The notes beneath the pieces are model-generated. The model made no database searches, was not told the DNA's origin, and worked only from the letters and a program-made list of their open reading frames with translations. A stretch of 64,000 nucleotides of DNA, from the NCBI GenBank assembly GCA_944472155.2, contig OX235271.1, positions 79,220,256-79,284,255 of the forward strand, written 5' to 3'. Shown here one piece after another: positions 45,701 through 60,700 of this stretch (position 1 is its first letter; the number at the start of each line of letters is the position of its first letter). The stretch is from Trichobilharzia szidati (lineage: Eukaryota; Platyhelminthes; Trematoda; Strigeidida; Schistosomatidae). A program made the translations under genes and the position numbers.

Positions 45701-48700
45701 CAATACTCCCTGGTTTTTCATGATTCTCTAACTGATATCAATCCGTGATGAAACTTAAAATAATAAGATGCAATTTATCTGACATGTGTGATGCATTTAT
45801 GCAACACGTCCAGAACATTCTATCAAACTTCTAATCATACATATATAGATACATACTAGTCATAAATATTCATGTGAAATTTAACAGAATTTGAAATTTT
45901 AAAGCTGTACTAATATAGGTCAAAGTATTACTTTAGGTATGAGAATCAGATAAGAGGTAAGAGGGAAAAACAGGGAGAGATATGATAATGCAAATAACCC
46001 TTAATTTTATAAATGAATTACCAAGGTAGGTTCAAAATAATAACGAGTGATTTTTGCGAATATATATAGTAGCTTTAAGCATTTTTATGACGGGCTTCAA
46101 CATATTCAAGTATATGACTCAAATCAGTTTTATATGTGCATTTAAAAGTAGTACTAAAATTTACTTTATGACTCGTCGCAGTGGTGTGCTATGCAAGTTA
46201 GTTAAACGGCTTCATTGGAAACACAATATTAAGCGAAGACAGTCTTTTCAAAAGATATATTATTAAGTTAAATGATTTTACCTGATTATGCAATCAATTA
46301 AGAATGTGCTATGTAGCGCTAAACTTCGGGGATCGATGGGTCCTCTTTATACATCTGACCAAACACATATAAATTGATAAACAAAACAGGATGTGGTGCT
46401 ATCGTTCAAATGTTGTGGGAGTTTACATGACGACAGAAATTCCATTTTCTGTATAAAAATAAGCTTGAATGAATAGTAAGTTCTACAGAGTACCTCTCTG
46501 AATCTTTGTTTAGTAGTCACACTTTGGTAGTCAGCTTTGAGCAGTAAAGTTATATAATCATCACTTTTATGGCCTGATTGAACCGATAGAACCCTTGTAT
46601 TTGACATTTCAGCAGTGTTTAATGAATTTTAAAGGGTAGTTATTATGTAATTAAATTTCAGTGAGGTTCTGAATTCTCTTCAATGGTGTCCTTAATACAT
46701 GCGTATTGAATACATATGAACTAATATTTAGTTAATGCGTTTTTATACTGAAGTGGACAGAAAACATAGTCATCTAGATACCATCCCGTCCACACGTGCT
46801 TCCTGTGTACAGATAGCCTTATTAACCCATCATGTCGGCGGCTTATGAGCACAAATGATAAATGGTCATTATTTTCTTTCACATATCTGTGTTACACTAA
46901 TCCCATTGAGCATTCCTGTGTCATCTATCAATGTCATAGATAACTTTGATATCGCATATCCTATAAAAAGAAACTTTTTCAATTAAGTCCCTAGCTCAAT
47001 CCTCAACATGTTATATATATACCATGTTATGTATATATATATATATATATATATATCAGTCAAAATTGGGCCTAAAGGAATTCCTATAGAGGGAATGCTC
47101 ACCTTCAGATGTAAATCTAATCATACTGTTGCACAAAAAATAACTCCTTTAAGTTTGTTACATTCTTTTGCATTCCATAGGGCTTCAAGCCTTAAAGTTT
47201 CAGTAGTGTTATTGTTTTTAAGGGATGAAGTTGCAAGCCTCACGTTCAACCTTCCTTCTTTACCTGGCTTACTATCGGTTAGACGAGGTTTAGGAGTACG
47301 TCAGCTGGTAATCGAACCTAGAAGACATGCGTCGTTGGCAAGTATTCTACCAATACGCCACCAACGCACTAGTTCCTTCAAATAAGTTGAGGAAATTAGC
47401 AATAAGAAATTGTTGTTTGAAGGCAGAGAAAGTGATAGGGAATTTATTTTATGTGTACTAACAGAATTATCGTTATTATAATAAAATAGATAATAGAGGC
47501 TTGAAGACAATTCCAAATTAATAGCATTTTGATAAATATTCACTAATATCAATAGGGCAGTAAGTGTTTAAAAGAGCTTAGTTGAACAGCTGGTAAATAA
47601 GTGACAGCGTCAATGATCATAAGAACCGTATGCTGAATAGGTGAAATAAGTTAATTCCCACAAATTTACATCTTATATAGACATTCCTTCGTCTATAAAA
47701 TAAATTATTTCTACTGGATCGCAGAAAATGCTCATCATTACACAAGATAAAGGTGATGAAAACGACAGAAAAGTAAAGCTTCTATTATTCATTGTAAGAT
47801 AAGTATTCATGCCTTTCTATTGTTTAAAATCACTATTGAATTCCAGCTAAAGCAGCTCCAATGGTCAGCGAGCTTGACCTGCTAACCTGAAAGTCCTGGG
47901 ATAAATTTCTGATGGGGTCTCGAGGGAGCACTGCTGTTGGTTCGTCCTGAAATCTACATTGAAATTACTTTACCATAATATTCTGCCAAGAAAATTGTAA
48001 CGCACACACTACTGATACAGTACACTCACAACTACGCTGTTGAGCGACAATTAAGGTTAATAAAAGACTGGATTAGAAGAGCACGAGTTGTATAACTCCA
48101 TGATTTACAATAATCTAATTATTGTTCCATAATTAACAATATGGAACAAAGTTTCACTGAAAAAGAAGGCGTGATACTGTCTAATTCGACTCAGCACTCG
48201 AACACAGAACCAGTTGCTCGAACCTTATCGCTTATAACTCACTAAATGAAACAGCTACCCAGAGCTGCATAAAACTAAGCATACGTTATTGTAAAATCGA
48301 TTAATTAACTAATTACAGAACAAACGTAAAACCTACTCGTTTAGCGTAGGATTAATATCCGTTGGTAGAAAATCTCTGAGTAGAACATCTTTACGCAGTA
48401 ATAATATTAAAGCATGATACGGTCGTATTTTATCCATTGCTCGCCAAACAGCCATTGGTCGAACAGCGATCATAAACTTGGATATTTTATCACTACTATT
48501 TAAACAGTAGGCTTTATGTGGAAGACAAAAACAGACTGGATATATCTTGTTAATCTGAAATGAAAAACATAAAAGAGAATGTATTGAGCGAATGAACAAA
48601 TCAACCTCTCTACCGTTATACTAACTGTGAATTTATACTCAGTCTAGACAAATGGATCCCTATAGTCCAAAGTGATGAAGAAATTGAAGCTTAGCGGCAT

Positions 48701-51700
48701 TATATCGCCAAGTTTGAAATTATGGACGATTGCCATTCTAACCAACTGATTGAATGGCAGCCTTCTTACTTCAAGACTTGGATATTTGGGATTTGATCCT
48801 GTATGAATTCGTAGATCACACTGTTGATAAGTTACACGATATAACGAAACAACTACCCCATTACTTCATGGTTTAACTACTTCTCTAGACATTATCGGTT
48901 AGTGACGAATTCTAACATAAAACTAAACGTCGAGAAAAGAGTTTACCAAACATCACCTCCATCAGCCTGATCGCAAGGTCCCATGGATTCTGATCAACAC
49001 ACATCCATAACTAGACAACTAAAGTTATTATTGTCGTGTGTTTAACTCAATAATTTAAGTACACTTAATAGCATATTAATGAATATACACTTTGAGCTGA
49101 AGATGTCTAGAAGGACGACGAAAGCTTCATAATGAAATCCACCAGTTCAGAGAACACAACCAAACATATATATATATATATAGTACTGTCACTATACTTC
49201 TTTTCCCTAATTTCATATGTGGTTCTCCAAATTATTGTAACTTGATCTCATACATCTTTGTGCAAAGTTCTAATTTGATAAACCGACAAGTCATATATAT
49301 TCCAGACCCTACTGAGATTTAAGCGTCACTTGAAATCTCAATTGTTATCCTGTGCACGAATCCCTGTTATCCTGCTGACTGTTTTGAAAGGTGTCCAATT
49401 TCTACAGTTAAATAACTGACTGAACATCGAATGATTCTTGTACTGCTTATTTCATTAATTCTCTAAAATTATGTTGATATTCACATTTTCATGAAAAGTT
49501 TTTACACTCTAAATATTTTTTTTTCTCATTAACTCCGTATTACCTAAATGACAATAAGCTGGAGTGTGAGCATCTGAATATTCATAACGAACATCTATTG
49601 TCATCTCTACAAAACTCTGACCACTGATTTTTATAGCTCATAATAAATTAAGACAACTAGTTACAGGATTTTTATCATGAGCTGACATTAGTTAGAGAAC
49701 AACTGGAAAACCTGGTAGTACTGGACAGCTGTTTCGTCCTCGTTCAGGAGTCGGTGGCACAGTGGTTAGGACTCTCGCCGACCATGCACATGGTCCGGGG
49801 TTCGATCCCCTGCCGGCGCACACCCGATATCTATGGTCGGCCTGAATTTGGGCTACCGATATCCATGCTGAAAATTCCACACTTGTACTGAAAATACGGT
49901 GTGGAATCAAGCTGTAAATCAAAATAAAAATAAATAAATTCATCAGTACGCACCCACCGGGATTCGAACCCAGGACCTTCTGGCTACAAGGCGAGCTCGT
50001 ATACCATTAAGCCACCGGGACCCGATCCAATGGTCCATGTGTTTGTTAATTCTTCAATAACAACAAAAATACTATGCACAATGTACGCGCGACAAGACAC
50101 TCAAGTTTGTCGTTCGAAGTTTGCAAAATGAAAGTGAAACTAACTCGGCGTCGGTAGTTCAACGGTAAGTAGAATGCTCACCAGCAAGGCGGAAGGTTAA
50201 GGTTCGATTCCCAATCGACACATTCCAAAACCTCTCTTGGTTTAATAGATGGTAGTAATAGGGAAGACTGGGTGTGAGACAAACAATTCCGCTCCATGAA
50301 AACAATACCACCACTACTGAAACTTCAAAGCTTGAAGCTCTATGTTCCACTCGGAACATAAAGAATGAAAAAAACATAAATGTGAGAGATTGCAGCTACA
50401 TCCAATATCCATCGTACAGAAAAATATCCAAGTAAATCTACTGTGCAATTTGGAGGCTGCTTGAATAATGTATATTCGCTTTCAGATTGGCATGCACTAG
50501 CTATTTATCCCATCAGTTCCGAATGGAACATAAGGATTTGGCGACACATCTTTATGCGATTGGTTTTCTGCCACTACTTTCAACCACTTTCACGACTGCT
50601 CATAATCTTTCGTATTCCTTTCATATGATCTCTTCTATGTTGCATTTGGAAGATCAATCTATCAATTCTTATTCATGTTCCACTCAAGGGAGCGCCCAGA
50701 GTTTGAAGTCACTTTAGTGTATCCTTAGAAACCTATTTCCACTTCCTTACGCATATTTATTGAACAGTAAATCGCTAACTTACCCTCTGGCAGAGTCGCT
50801 TGTTGCTTACCGTCTTCATTGCTAGACTTCAAAAGCTTTAAGCCCCATGTTCCACTGCGAACGTAAAGGAATGCAGATGAACTCGGCGCTTAGCCAACCA
50901 ACGTTTGAGTTCAAGCAACCACCTTACGTATTACATTTTCCAGCAGACAATTAATCCAGTCTAAAGTTAAGGATAAGATACCGCCTTTGGCCATCTCAAT
51001 GTGTACTTATCGGTTTACTTTTTCGTGGGGAGTAAAGTATATAGGTCGTACGCAACGTCAACTCCACAAACATATTCTGGAACACTGTTCAGCTTGGCTA
51101 GCCCGAGGAGAAAAGAAGAATACTAGCAGTTCCATCCTCGAACACCCTGTCAACTCAGGACATCGAGCACCCAAGAATTAATGCTTCACAGTGCTATACA
51201 GAGCTCCTTAATATCGTACGAAAGGACTTCGAATACGCCATCTGTACATAGCTGAATCATTAGCTATTTAGGATATGGAACCGGACGTCTGCATTCCAAA
51301 GCACTACATACATTCACTCGCTCTACCGTGGCCAGAGTAAAGTTCTTACTATAATTCTGCTTCTTTACTATTATGTTCGCTTACTATTATTGTTATTATT
51401 ATTTCATTGTCAATATTATTCCGCTCATCCATGTTGTATTAGCACTCTATTACTGTTTATTAATAACATTGCATTTCCATACAGATTTTAAAAAACACTT
51501 TATCTTCTTTCCGCCAGTTCCTGTCCATTTTACACAATCATACTGATTAGTCATTTTCTCACACTTATTACGTCAGGTCAACTTCTACCTCTTTTCTAAC
51601 TTACAATTAGTTACTCCCTCAAGGTTACACCTTACATTACGCAATCCATTTTTCGAGGACAAATTTTACCAGTACTTGATTGGTCTTGTGATTTTTTTGT

Positions 51701-54700
51701 AAAATATAACTACGATTGTACAGCTTATGAAAATGGATCGTAGAAAAGAAAATCTTCTTCGCTGTTTACGTCTTTTTCTTATAATTCAATATGGGAATAT
51801 TTCGTTCAACGTCCGAGGTGTCAATAATGTATATTTATATATAAATTATAATTTCACTTACCTTGACATTTACATGACCAGTTTTACAAATTGAATCAAG
51901 TATACTCTTAAGTTCAGCGCATAAAGAAGATATCTGAACTAATCGTTCTAATGGATTCATAGTGGTTGCATCATTTTTCGTATCATTATAATCATGCATA
52001 TCGTTGGTTTTATTCGCAGAAATATTTTCATTCGTTGACTGATTTACATTCAACTGTGAAGTTGATTTATTTTCATTGGAATCATGATCTGTCAGTGGAG
52101 ATGACAGGCTATTTTCGCGTTCAGTATTTATCACTTCAGAAAGTTTCACATGACGTTTACTCGGGAATGATTGACTCGGTCTATTAGTGTTAATGTTATC
52201 TGATCCATACTTATTCATATTGTGATCTGTTGTAGAACTGCTAGGCCATGAATTAGCATCAACATAAGAATATTTCTCTAGTGTAGAAGTGATAATATCC
52301 CTTTGATCTCTAAGATAATTGAACATTAATTCTGCACGTCTTATTTGGGAACCAATCTGAAAAGAAAATTCAATTTTAAGGAGAGAAATACTATTGTGGT
52401 GAGAGCTGTCTGCAAGCCGAAATTGTAGAAAATACGTCAAGGTATCTGATCGGTAGAGAAAAATTAATAACAAAGATTAACCTTGAGAAACTCACCAACC
52501 AATCACAGCAGACTTAGCGTGTGCAAATAGGATTCGCAGATATATGGCTTAACTTTCTAAGAAACGGTCACAAGCAGTACAGAATAACCTTCAGCAAGAA
52601 AACAACCAATCAGAAGACGTTGTTTCTCTGCTAACAATAACGCTAATAATAATGCACATAAAAATCTATAAATATCTCTTGATTTTTCTCAATAAACGAT
52701 CTGTTGCCTGGCCCTTGTCTTCTGTCGTTACACTATTACAGCATTTTTAAAAGACGTACTTATAAAAAGTGCTAACTCTTAGGAAGTGTTATGATAGTCA
52801 TATATTCTAACCGTATATATATATATATATGGTCACTTTCACGAAATGAAATAAAACGACCTTAGTCCGTTTACGTTAAATTATTATGGTCCTTATTTCT
52901 ACTTTGATCCCATTTATTTTCCGTTCTATTTATACAATTTGTATATCCATTCTTTATTATTTCGATTGTTAGTATTATTTCCACTCTGAACTAATTTCGG
53001 TATTATCTCACTGGTCACATGCTTATTTGTTTAATTTATGATTCTTATATTCTGGCGTAGTGTTTGAATTGCCTGCTAATCTTATTAATTCTACACCGCC
53101 TTAATTAGGTTTATGTGTGTCGCTGGCACAGTGGTAGAATGCTCACCAACCACACAGATGGTCCGGAGTTCGATCCACGGCCAACGCACTCCTTTACCTC
53201 ACTAAGCCAGTAATAAGACTAGTAAAGAGGGAAGGTTGGGCATGAGGCTAGCAACCCCATTCCGTAAAAATAAACACCACTGCTACCGAAACTTCAAAGC
53301 TCTAGCTCTGGGTTTATGTGCGTCGGTGGCACAGCGGTTAGGACTCTCGTTGGCTATGCACATGGTCCGGGGTTAGATCGCCGGCCGAAGCATACCCGAT
53401 ATCAATGGTCGGTCTGCAAAATTTCGGCTACCGGTATCACATGCTGAAAATTCCATACTTGTACCAAAAATACGGTGTGGAATCAAGCTATGATAAAAAA
53501 ATTAATTATTGAAGCCCTAAGTTTCACTGAGAACGCAAAGGGATAAAAAGAAAATAATAATAAGGTTTAAACATTCCATGAACCATTTCATAAAGCACAT
53601 AACCCATTCTTGATCGTTTAATGTTTAACTATTATTATAATCACAGATATTTTGTCACAATTCACATTACTATTAAAATAGAATAATATATAATGTTAAC
53701 CGGGATGAAAAATGCAAAGGATATCCCCAAAGATGATCTGTAGATTGTTCATCTATACCATTGCGTAACAGAAGTTCAAAAAACGTACTTAGTGTTTAGA
53801 AGAACCGATTCAAAACAAATCAGATATCTAGAACAATCTATCCTACGAATACTTTGATGAATTCCCCTGGTGACTGAAATTATTTACCCTCATGAAACTC
53901 AACACTATTCTGGAATTATATCTGAGTAACATAAAGCTTCTATAATTATTCTATTTGACAATTTGACTGGTAATCTACATTTAACTGTTCTATGATATGA
54001 TATAGTTTAGGCTAATACTCATATTTAATTATCATAGAAAGTATTGTCACTGCAAGCTTATGATTATCCAAAAAAATCACTATACAGTTAAATGATTAGT
54101 TTCAATGTGGGTTTCTTCACGAACAAGCACCAGATAGAGATCACTGAAAACCAGAGAGTATACTGGACAGCTGTTTCATCCTAGATTGGAACTCTTCATC
54201 AGTGTACACCCACGACTCCATCAGGTTTCCAACCCTAAACCTTAGGGTTAAGGGGACTTAGCTCGTGGGCGCGCAACTCTGAAGAGTCTCAATCTGGGTT
54301 GAAACAGATGTTCAGTGATCCATGATTTTCAATGATCTCTAACTGGTGTTGATTCTTGACGAAATCTACATTGAAATGTACCCAAATCCCTTCAAAATCC
54401 GATAATCTAAACGATTAACTGACAATGCAAAATTTCGAAATAACTCAGTCCACTGTCAGAAAAAAAACAATGAATACATGGATTGAGGTAGGTCAGTAAA
54501 AGTTAACTAACTCTATTGAAGTCCAGAAAATCGCTGTTCAGAAAATTCTTTTTCTTTTCATTATACTACTTACCAATCTGGATAATTCAGTAAGATAAGA
54601 TAATACAGAAGGTGGTGCAGATGAATCCATAAGAAAGCCAACAGTAAAACTAATCATAGTATGAGCTGCACCTGTTGTTGTACGAAGTGATTCACCATCA

Positions 54701-57700
54701 GAGCTCTTTGCATTCGAGTCATCAGTGTCTTCGCTGAGGCCAATACCTTCTGTGTCCGATGGAGATAAGTTGAATGCAGCTCCAACAAATATACTGTTTT
54801 CTAACTGTGAAGAAGAATAGTGAACAAGGAATATGTAGGTGAGGAGATATGCTTGATTAATAGTAATAAAAATAATAGGAAGAGTTAAACACAAGTAGGT
54901 TAACCATTATTATTATTATTTAGTGGTTCGTTTTGCAAAAAATATTTATTTAACCGATATACACAAACTTACCATTCATATAAAATAGATATATATCGAA
55001 CCCGAAGATGAAGTTATCGAGAACAGCATTCTTTGTTCAGTAATCAGCATTTTAATTATCATGGGAATCATTAACCTTGGTATAATAGATGTGGTTCACA
55101 TACGTGAAAGTGATTGGTGAGTACCATATTCCACATCATTACTTGCAATAACAATTATTGAAGATTATTCTCAAGAATTTGTTTGCAGGGATTTGATATG
55201 TTTCAACTTTGATCAAGAACTGACATCAGTTAAAGAACCATTGGGAAACCAATGACTAATGGACAACCAATAATACCAACAGCGGAAGAAGAACTACCAG
55301 TGGATATGAACCCTCCGACGAAAACGGAAATCCTGAAGGCAACAAAGACGCTGAAAACTGGAAAAGCAGCAGGACCAGACGGAATCCCCGCAGAAGCAGT
55401 GAAAATGGACTTAGAGACATCAGCGGACTTGATGACACCACTACTGGAGAAGGTGTAGAAAGAGGGCAAGGTACCTGAGGATTGGAAGAAAGGCTACCTA
55501 TTCAAGCTGCCAAAGAATGGAGATTTAAGTCAATGCAAGAATTGGCGCGGAATTATGCTCCTATCCATCCCAAGCAAAATACTAAGCCGCATCATCCTGG
55601 AGAGAATCAAACATGCCCTGGATGAAAAACTTCGACCGGAACAGGCTGGATTCAGGAGAAACAAGTCATGCATTGATCAGATCGCCACATTACGGATCAT
55701 CATTGAACAAAGCTTGGAGTGGCAGTCACCTCTCTATCTCAACTTCATCGACTTTGAAAAGGCCTTTGACAGCGTCGATCGAGAGGTGATTTGGAAACTA
55801 CTTCGCTACTATGGTGTGCCACTGACAATTATACATCTCATCCAGCAGCTGTACGACAATGCTGCATGCCAAGTAATCCACAACGGGAAATTCACGGAAT
55901 CCTTCGAAGTGAAGATGGGAGTAAGATAAGGCTGCCTAGTGTCTCCAATGATTTTCCTGATTGTGGTAGGGTGGATAATGCGACAGACAGCGGGCAACGA
56001 GGAGATAGGCATAAAATGGACCCACACAAAAGACTTGGAAGATCTGGACTTCGCCGATGATGTATGTCTGACTTTCCACAAACTGGAAGATATGCAAATG
56101 AAGAGCAACAAGTTGGCAGAAGAAGCATCCGGAGAAGATAGGACTTCAGGTGAACATAGAGAAAACTGAGGTGATGAAGATACCCGGTGAACAGCAACGG
56201 CGACAACAGCAGACAACAATCAGCATAAATGGGAGAAATCTGAAAGAAGCAACCTCCTTCACCTACCGACCTGGGAAGCATCGTTTCAACTACAGGTGGA
56301 ACTGATGAGGATATCAAAGCAAGGATCGGGAAAGCAAGGCAAGCTTTCATTACTCTCGAGGTTGTGTGGAGATCAACAGCACTCAGCATGAAAAATAAGA
56401 TGCGGATTTTCAACTCCAATGTGAAGTCAGTACTACTATACAGATCAGAGATTTGGCGTTTCACGAAAACCACTTCGCTCAATATCAGATGGCCGGCCAG
56501 AAAAGATCAGCAACAGGGATCTCTGGGAGCGAACCAACACAGCAGGAACCGATTGTGCAACAAATAAACAGGAAGAAATGGAGGTGGATTGGCCATACTC
56601 TGAGAAAACCATCAAGTGACATCACAAGCCAGGCCATCGCTCGAGTGGAACCCGTATGCGAAGCGGCGAGTTGTTCGTCAGTGCGAGGGTGACATAGAGG
56701 AGGTCATGTGAAGAAGAGATGAAAGCATGCGGGCAGACGTGGAGCCAGGTGAAAACGTTGGCTAAGAACCGAACGCAATGGGGAAATGCGGCTGAAGCCC
56801 TATGTTCCTCTATGAATTAAAGGAAATAATAATAACATAATAATAATCTGATCCTGACTCGCTTTGGCATCCTCCTCCGTACCGACTGTAGTTGCAATGA
56901 TACTGCCTAGATAAGTGGGAGGGATTTATTCCTTTGGATTTCTCCCATTGATAGTGATAGGTGCTTGCTGTTGTTGGTGGAAGCCTTCGGCAAACCACTC
57001 AAACGATGTGTCTTCTTTCGACGAAAGCACAAATAAGCATGGCGACATGGAATGTTCACACGATGTTCGAGGCTGGGAAAGTTGCACAGATTACTAATGA
57101 AATGAGATGTGGCACAGAAGTGCTAGAAATCTGTGAGAGCAGGTGGAATGGAAGTGGACTCTCCAAATTGCTAACTGGAGAGTCAATAATCCACCCAGAT
57201 GACAACCACAACTACACTGAGACAGTGGCTACCATGATTTCAACAATAGCATCAAAGGCTCTTATGCAATGGGAACGAATCTCCTCCAAGATAATAACAG
57301 AAAGAGTCAAATCAAAAGAATGGAAAATTAACCAATAAAATTGAATAATGTGAAATTCATGTTTAAAAAAATCTACAATCATCATTGAAAGATGAATATA
57401 TTATCCGCTACACCAAACTCATATATCACTTAAAATGACTAAAAATCACCTTGATATAAATTTTACGTTGAAGTGCTTGAGTTTGTTGGTGTAGAAGGCT
57501 GAGCAGAACATTTGCAGGAATACCTTCTATATTCGAGATGCCTAAATTACCAATTAAAGGTGATTCACTCGAAGGAACTTGTAATGATGAGTCTGTTGAA
57601 TAAATACCGCCAAGAACTATATTAGAGGTAGACAGATTTGTTGTAACATTGCCGACAGGATTATTTGAAGACATTGTACTAGTATTACACAGACTAGGAG

Positions 57701-60700
57701 TAATATTTGAACAGATAGTTGGACAATTATTCAATGTACGATCAACTGATGAACCAATAAAGTTTGGATTAAGCCCACTGGAAATAGGACTGTTGCCTAG
57801 AGTGGTTTCATTACATGATATTGTACGATCTGAGATTAACTAAAAAACGAAAAACAAAATGATAAAAATAAACTTAAGAAAATGGCAAATAAGAAAAATC
57901 GTAATCTGAAAAGTGATGAAACTTAGTAATTTAAAAAAATAAATACATTTGTGCATGATAATAATAATAACAACAGTGAGTAGAAAGTGTCGTCTAACAA
58001 AATTAACCAATCGAATCCCCGCAAACGAATACTTGAAAAGTGACTAACGACTACAGAATGAAGTTGCCTGCAGTTCTATTGAGAAGTCGTGACCATGTGC
58101 GAGGGTAAATACTCGCCAATGACACTGACTGGTGGTAGCGCTATGTATTACGAATAGGCAGGAGTTAGGATTCATGGGCCAATAGAATCCGTCCCAGTTG
58201 CTGAACAGTCAACGACCACCTCACCTCATAACCTGAAGGTCCTGGGTTCGATCCTCGGTGGGGTCATAGGAGTAGGAGAAACAGCCGTTCAATGCTCCCT
58301 AGCTTTCAGTAGTTCTCCAACTGATATCAATCCGTTATCTAACTTGAAAACAATCAAACTCACGCAAACGAGTACTTGAAAATCAACTTAGCATTATTGT
58401 AAAGGTAAGGAGAAGAACAGTTAGGAAGCGAGGATAAATGAAATCCTCCATGCAATCAAACAAAATCCCTACTAAACCAATACTTGAAAATTAATCTGAT
58501 GCTCACTAGTGACTGGCCCTATTCAGGCAGTTAACCTGGGGTTCTAGTGGGAAGCCGTGACCAGTAGGGTACAGCAGGTTGAAGATGAGGCAGTAACTCA
58601 TCGAAGAAGACATTGTGAAATGGTCACGCTATGTCGTGAATTGGCAGAAGTTAGAATTCAAGGACCATTGGATCGGGTCTCAGTGTCTCAATGGTCTACG
58701 AGCTCGCTAGCCTTGTAACCAGAAGGTCCTGGGTTCGAATCCCGGTGGGCGCGTACTGATGAAGAGTCCCAAACCAGGACGAAACAGTTGTCCAGTACTC
58801 CCAGGTTTTCCAGTGGTTCTCTAACTGACGTCAGCTCATGATGAAATCCTCCATGAAATACCGATTGTCACATGACTCATCCTAGTAATCAGAAATAAAA
58901 TATAATAAACGTACTGAAAAAGAGCATATTCATGCTGATAACTGGTATTTTCAGTGTGATCATCTACTCAAACAATGAATAGAAGGATAAAGTAACTGTA
59001 TTTAGATTATTTCAAATTATCTTTAGTTGTGGTTTAATCTGGCTACCATTCAGTTAACGAGTTATGTCTAACATCACACAAACTCGAAGATCTACAGGCG
59101 AAAACCGACAAGTTAGCAGAAGAAGCATCGAAGACAAGTAAACACAGAGAAGACAAAAGTGATAAAGATACCTAACCAACAGCAACAACAACAAGCATCA
59201 ATCACCATCACAGAGAAGAAATTTAAAGGAAGTCACATCTTTCATTCATAGATTTAAGCAGACCACCACGTCAGGGAATAATGACAATAAATAATATAAA
59301 CAGTTGAGGTTTAGTTTAGCTACCATATAGTATTATAAAGCTAAGTACAATAAGGTTGTAGAAATTGACACTACACTACAGTACATACACACACACACAC
59401 ACAATAAACTGACAGTGTTCATTTAGTAACATGGATACATTTTCAAGCACTTTATAAGTTCCTGATTTCTAATATTTTGTTTTATTACTCAGTAAACACG
59501 AAATACCAGAAAACCACAATAGAACCGTGGAATGTTCTACTGATAAGATTTATCAGTAGTATATAAAGAGATGTTCATCGGCATAAAAATATCAGATAGC
59601 AAGGAGATAGATTCGACATCAAAGATAGCAAATGATTCAGGATTACGGCAAAACATGGGAGACGTGAAATGGAAGACAAAGAAACACAATACGAAGGAAA
59701 GAAGTAGCACAACACGGAAGACCTATGCAAATGACGATTTGGAGATTAGGTGTACACAATTTCGCTATACAGAGATACCAAAATTCCAAATAGACATGCC
59801 ATTACCAAGTCTCTTTTCTCCTACCGTTACATAACTACTGATGACTTCCATTTAGATCCAATCATGTAAACGACAAACATGAAACCAAGATATACCAGTC
59901 GAATATAACCAAGTACTATGTACACCCTATACAGACTGTCATTATTGTAAATGGAACTGGTGATGAAATTATGTTTTGACTACATGTGAATAAATCGACA
60001 GTTTGATTCCAGTGAATAAATACTCATCACGCCATACCTTCTAGTAAATTACAAACAGATCATCAGACTTAAATTCTACTTTGATATTAAAAAAACAAAA
60101 TTAGGAGAATAAGACAACCAAAACTGACACTTCATGATGCACAAGTACTGAAAGTTTCCAGTATATGTACAGAAACTGTAATCGGTCGATGAATAAAGCT
60201 GAAGGAATAAAGTAGATTAAAGCCAAACTCCAACCAATTGATTTCACATAATGCAGTGACGCATGTTTTGTTCCGATTACAATCGTCACTATATTACATC
60301 AATGTCAATCTACGAAACTATGCTTATATATGTCCAAACCAAGTTCACTTTTAACGGTTTGAAAAAATTTGGGCATTGGGTATATGATATTCATTATAAT
60401 AAAGGTTTTTGTATTTCCCAATGAATGAAAAACAAAACGATATTGTTTTTACTGACGTTTCGCTATTTAATGCTAATAGCTTTATCAAAGTATTATGCTT
60501 ATATTTATTATACATTCTCACTAACAAACGATGTTGCAGTCAATTTTACTGTTTTCAAATAGTTACTTTCTATCACAACAGCTATAAATATTTCAAATTA
60601 GCACACTATCCATCACAGTAAGCCAACTCATTACCAGTAGGCTTCCTTTGAATACTACTTTGAACAATCTAGGAAAGCCTTTATCAGCTTCTGGACGAAA

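Noticed and set aside
55892..56482. Minus-strand frame of 196 codons
   Set aside because: A shadow of the plus-strand RTE coding sequence; no homology in its own frame.
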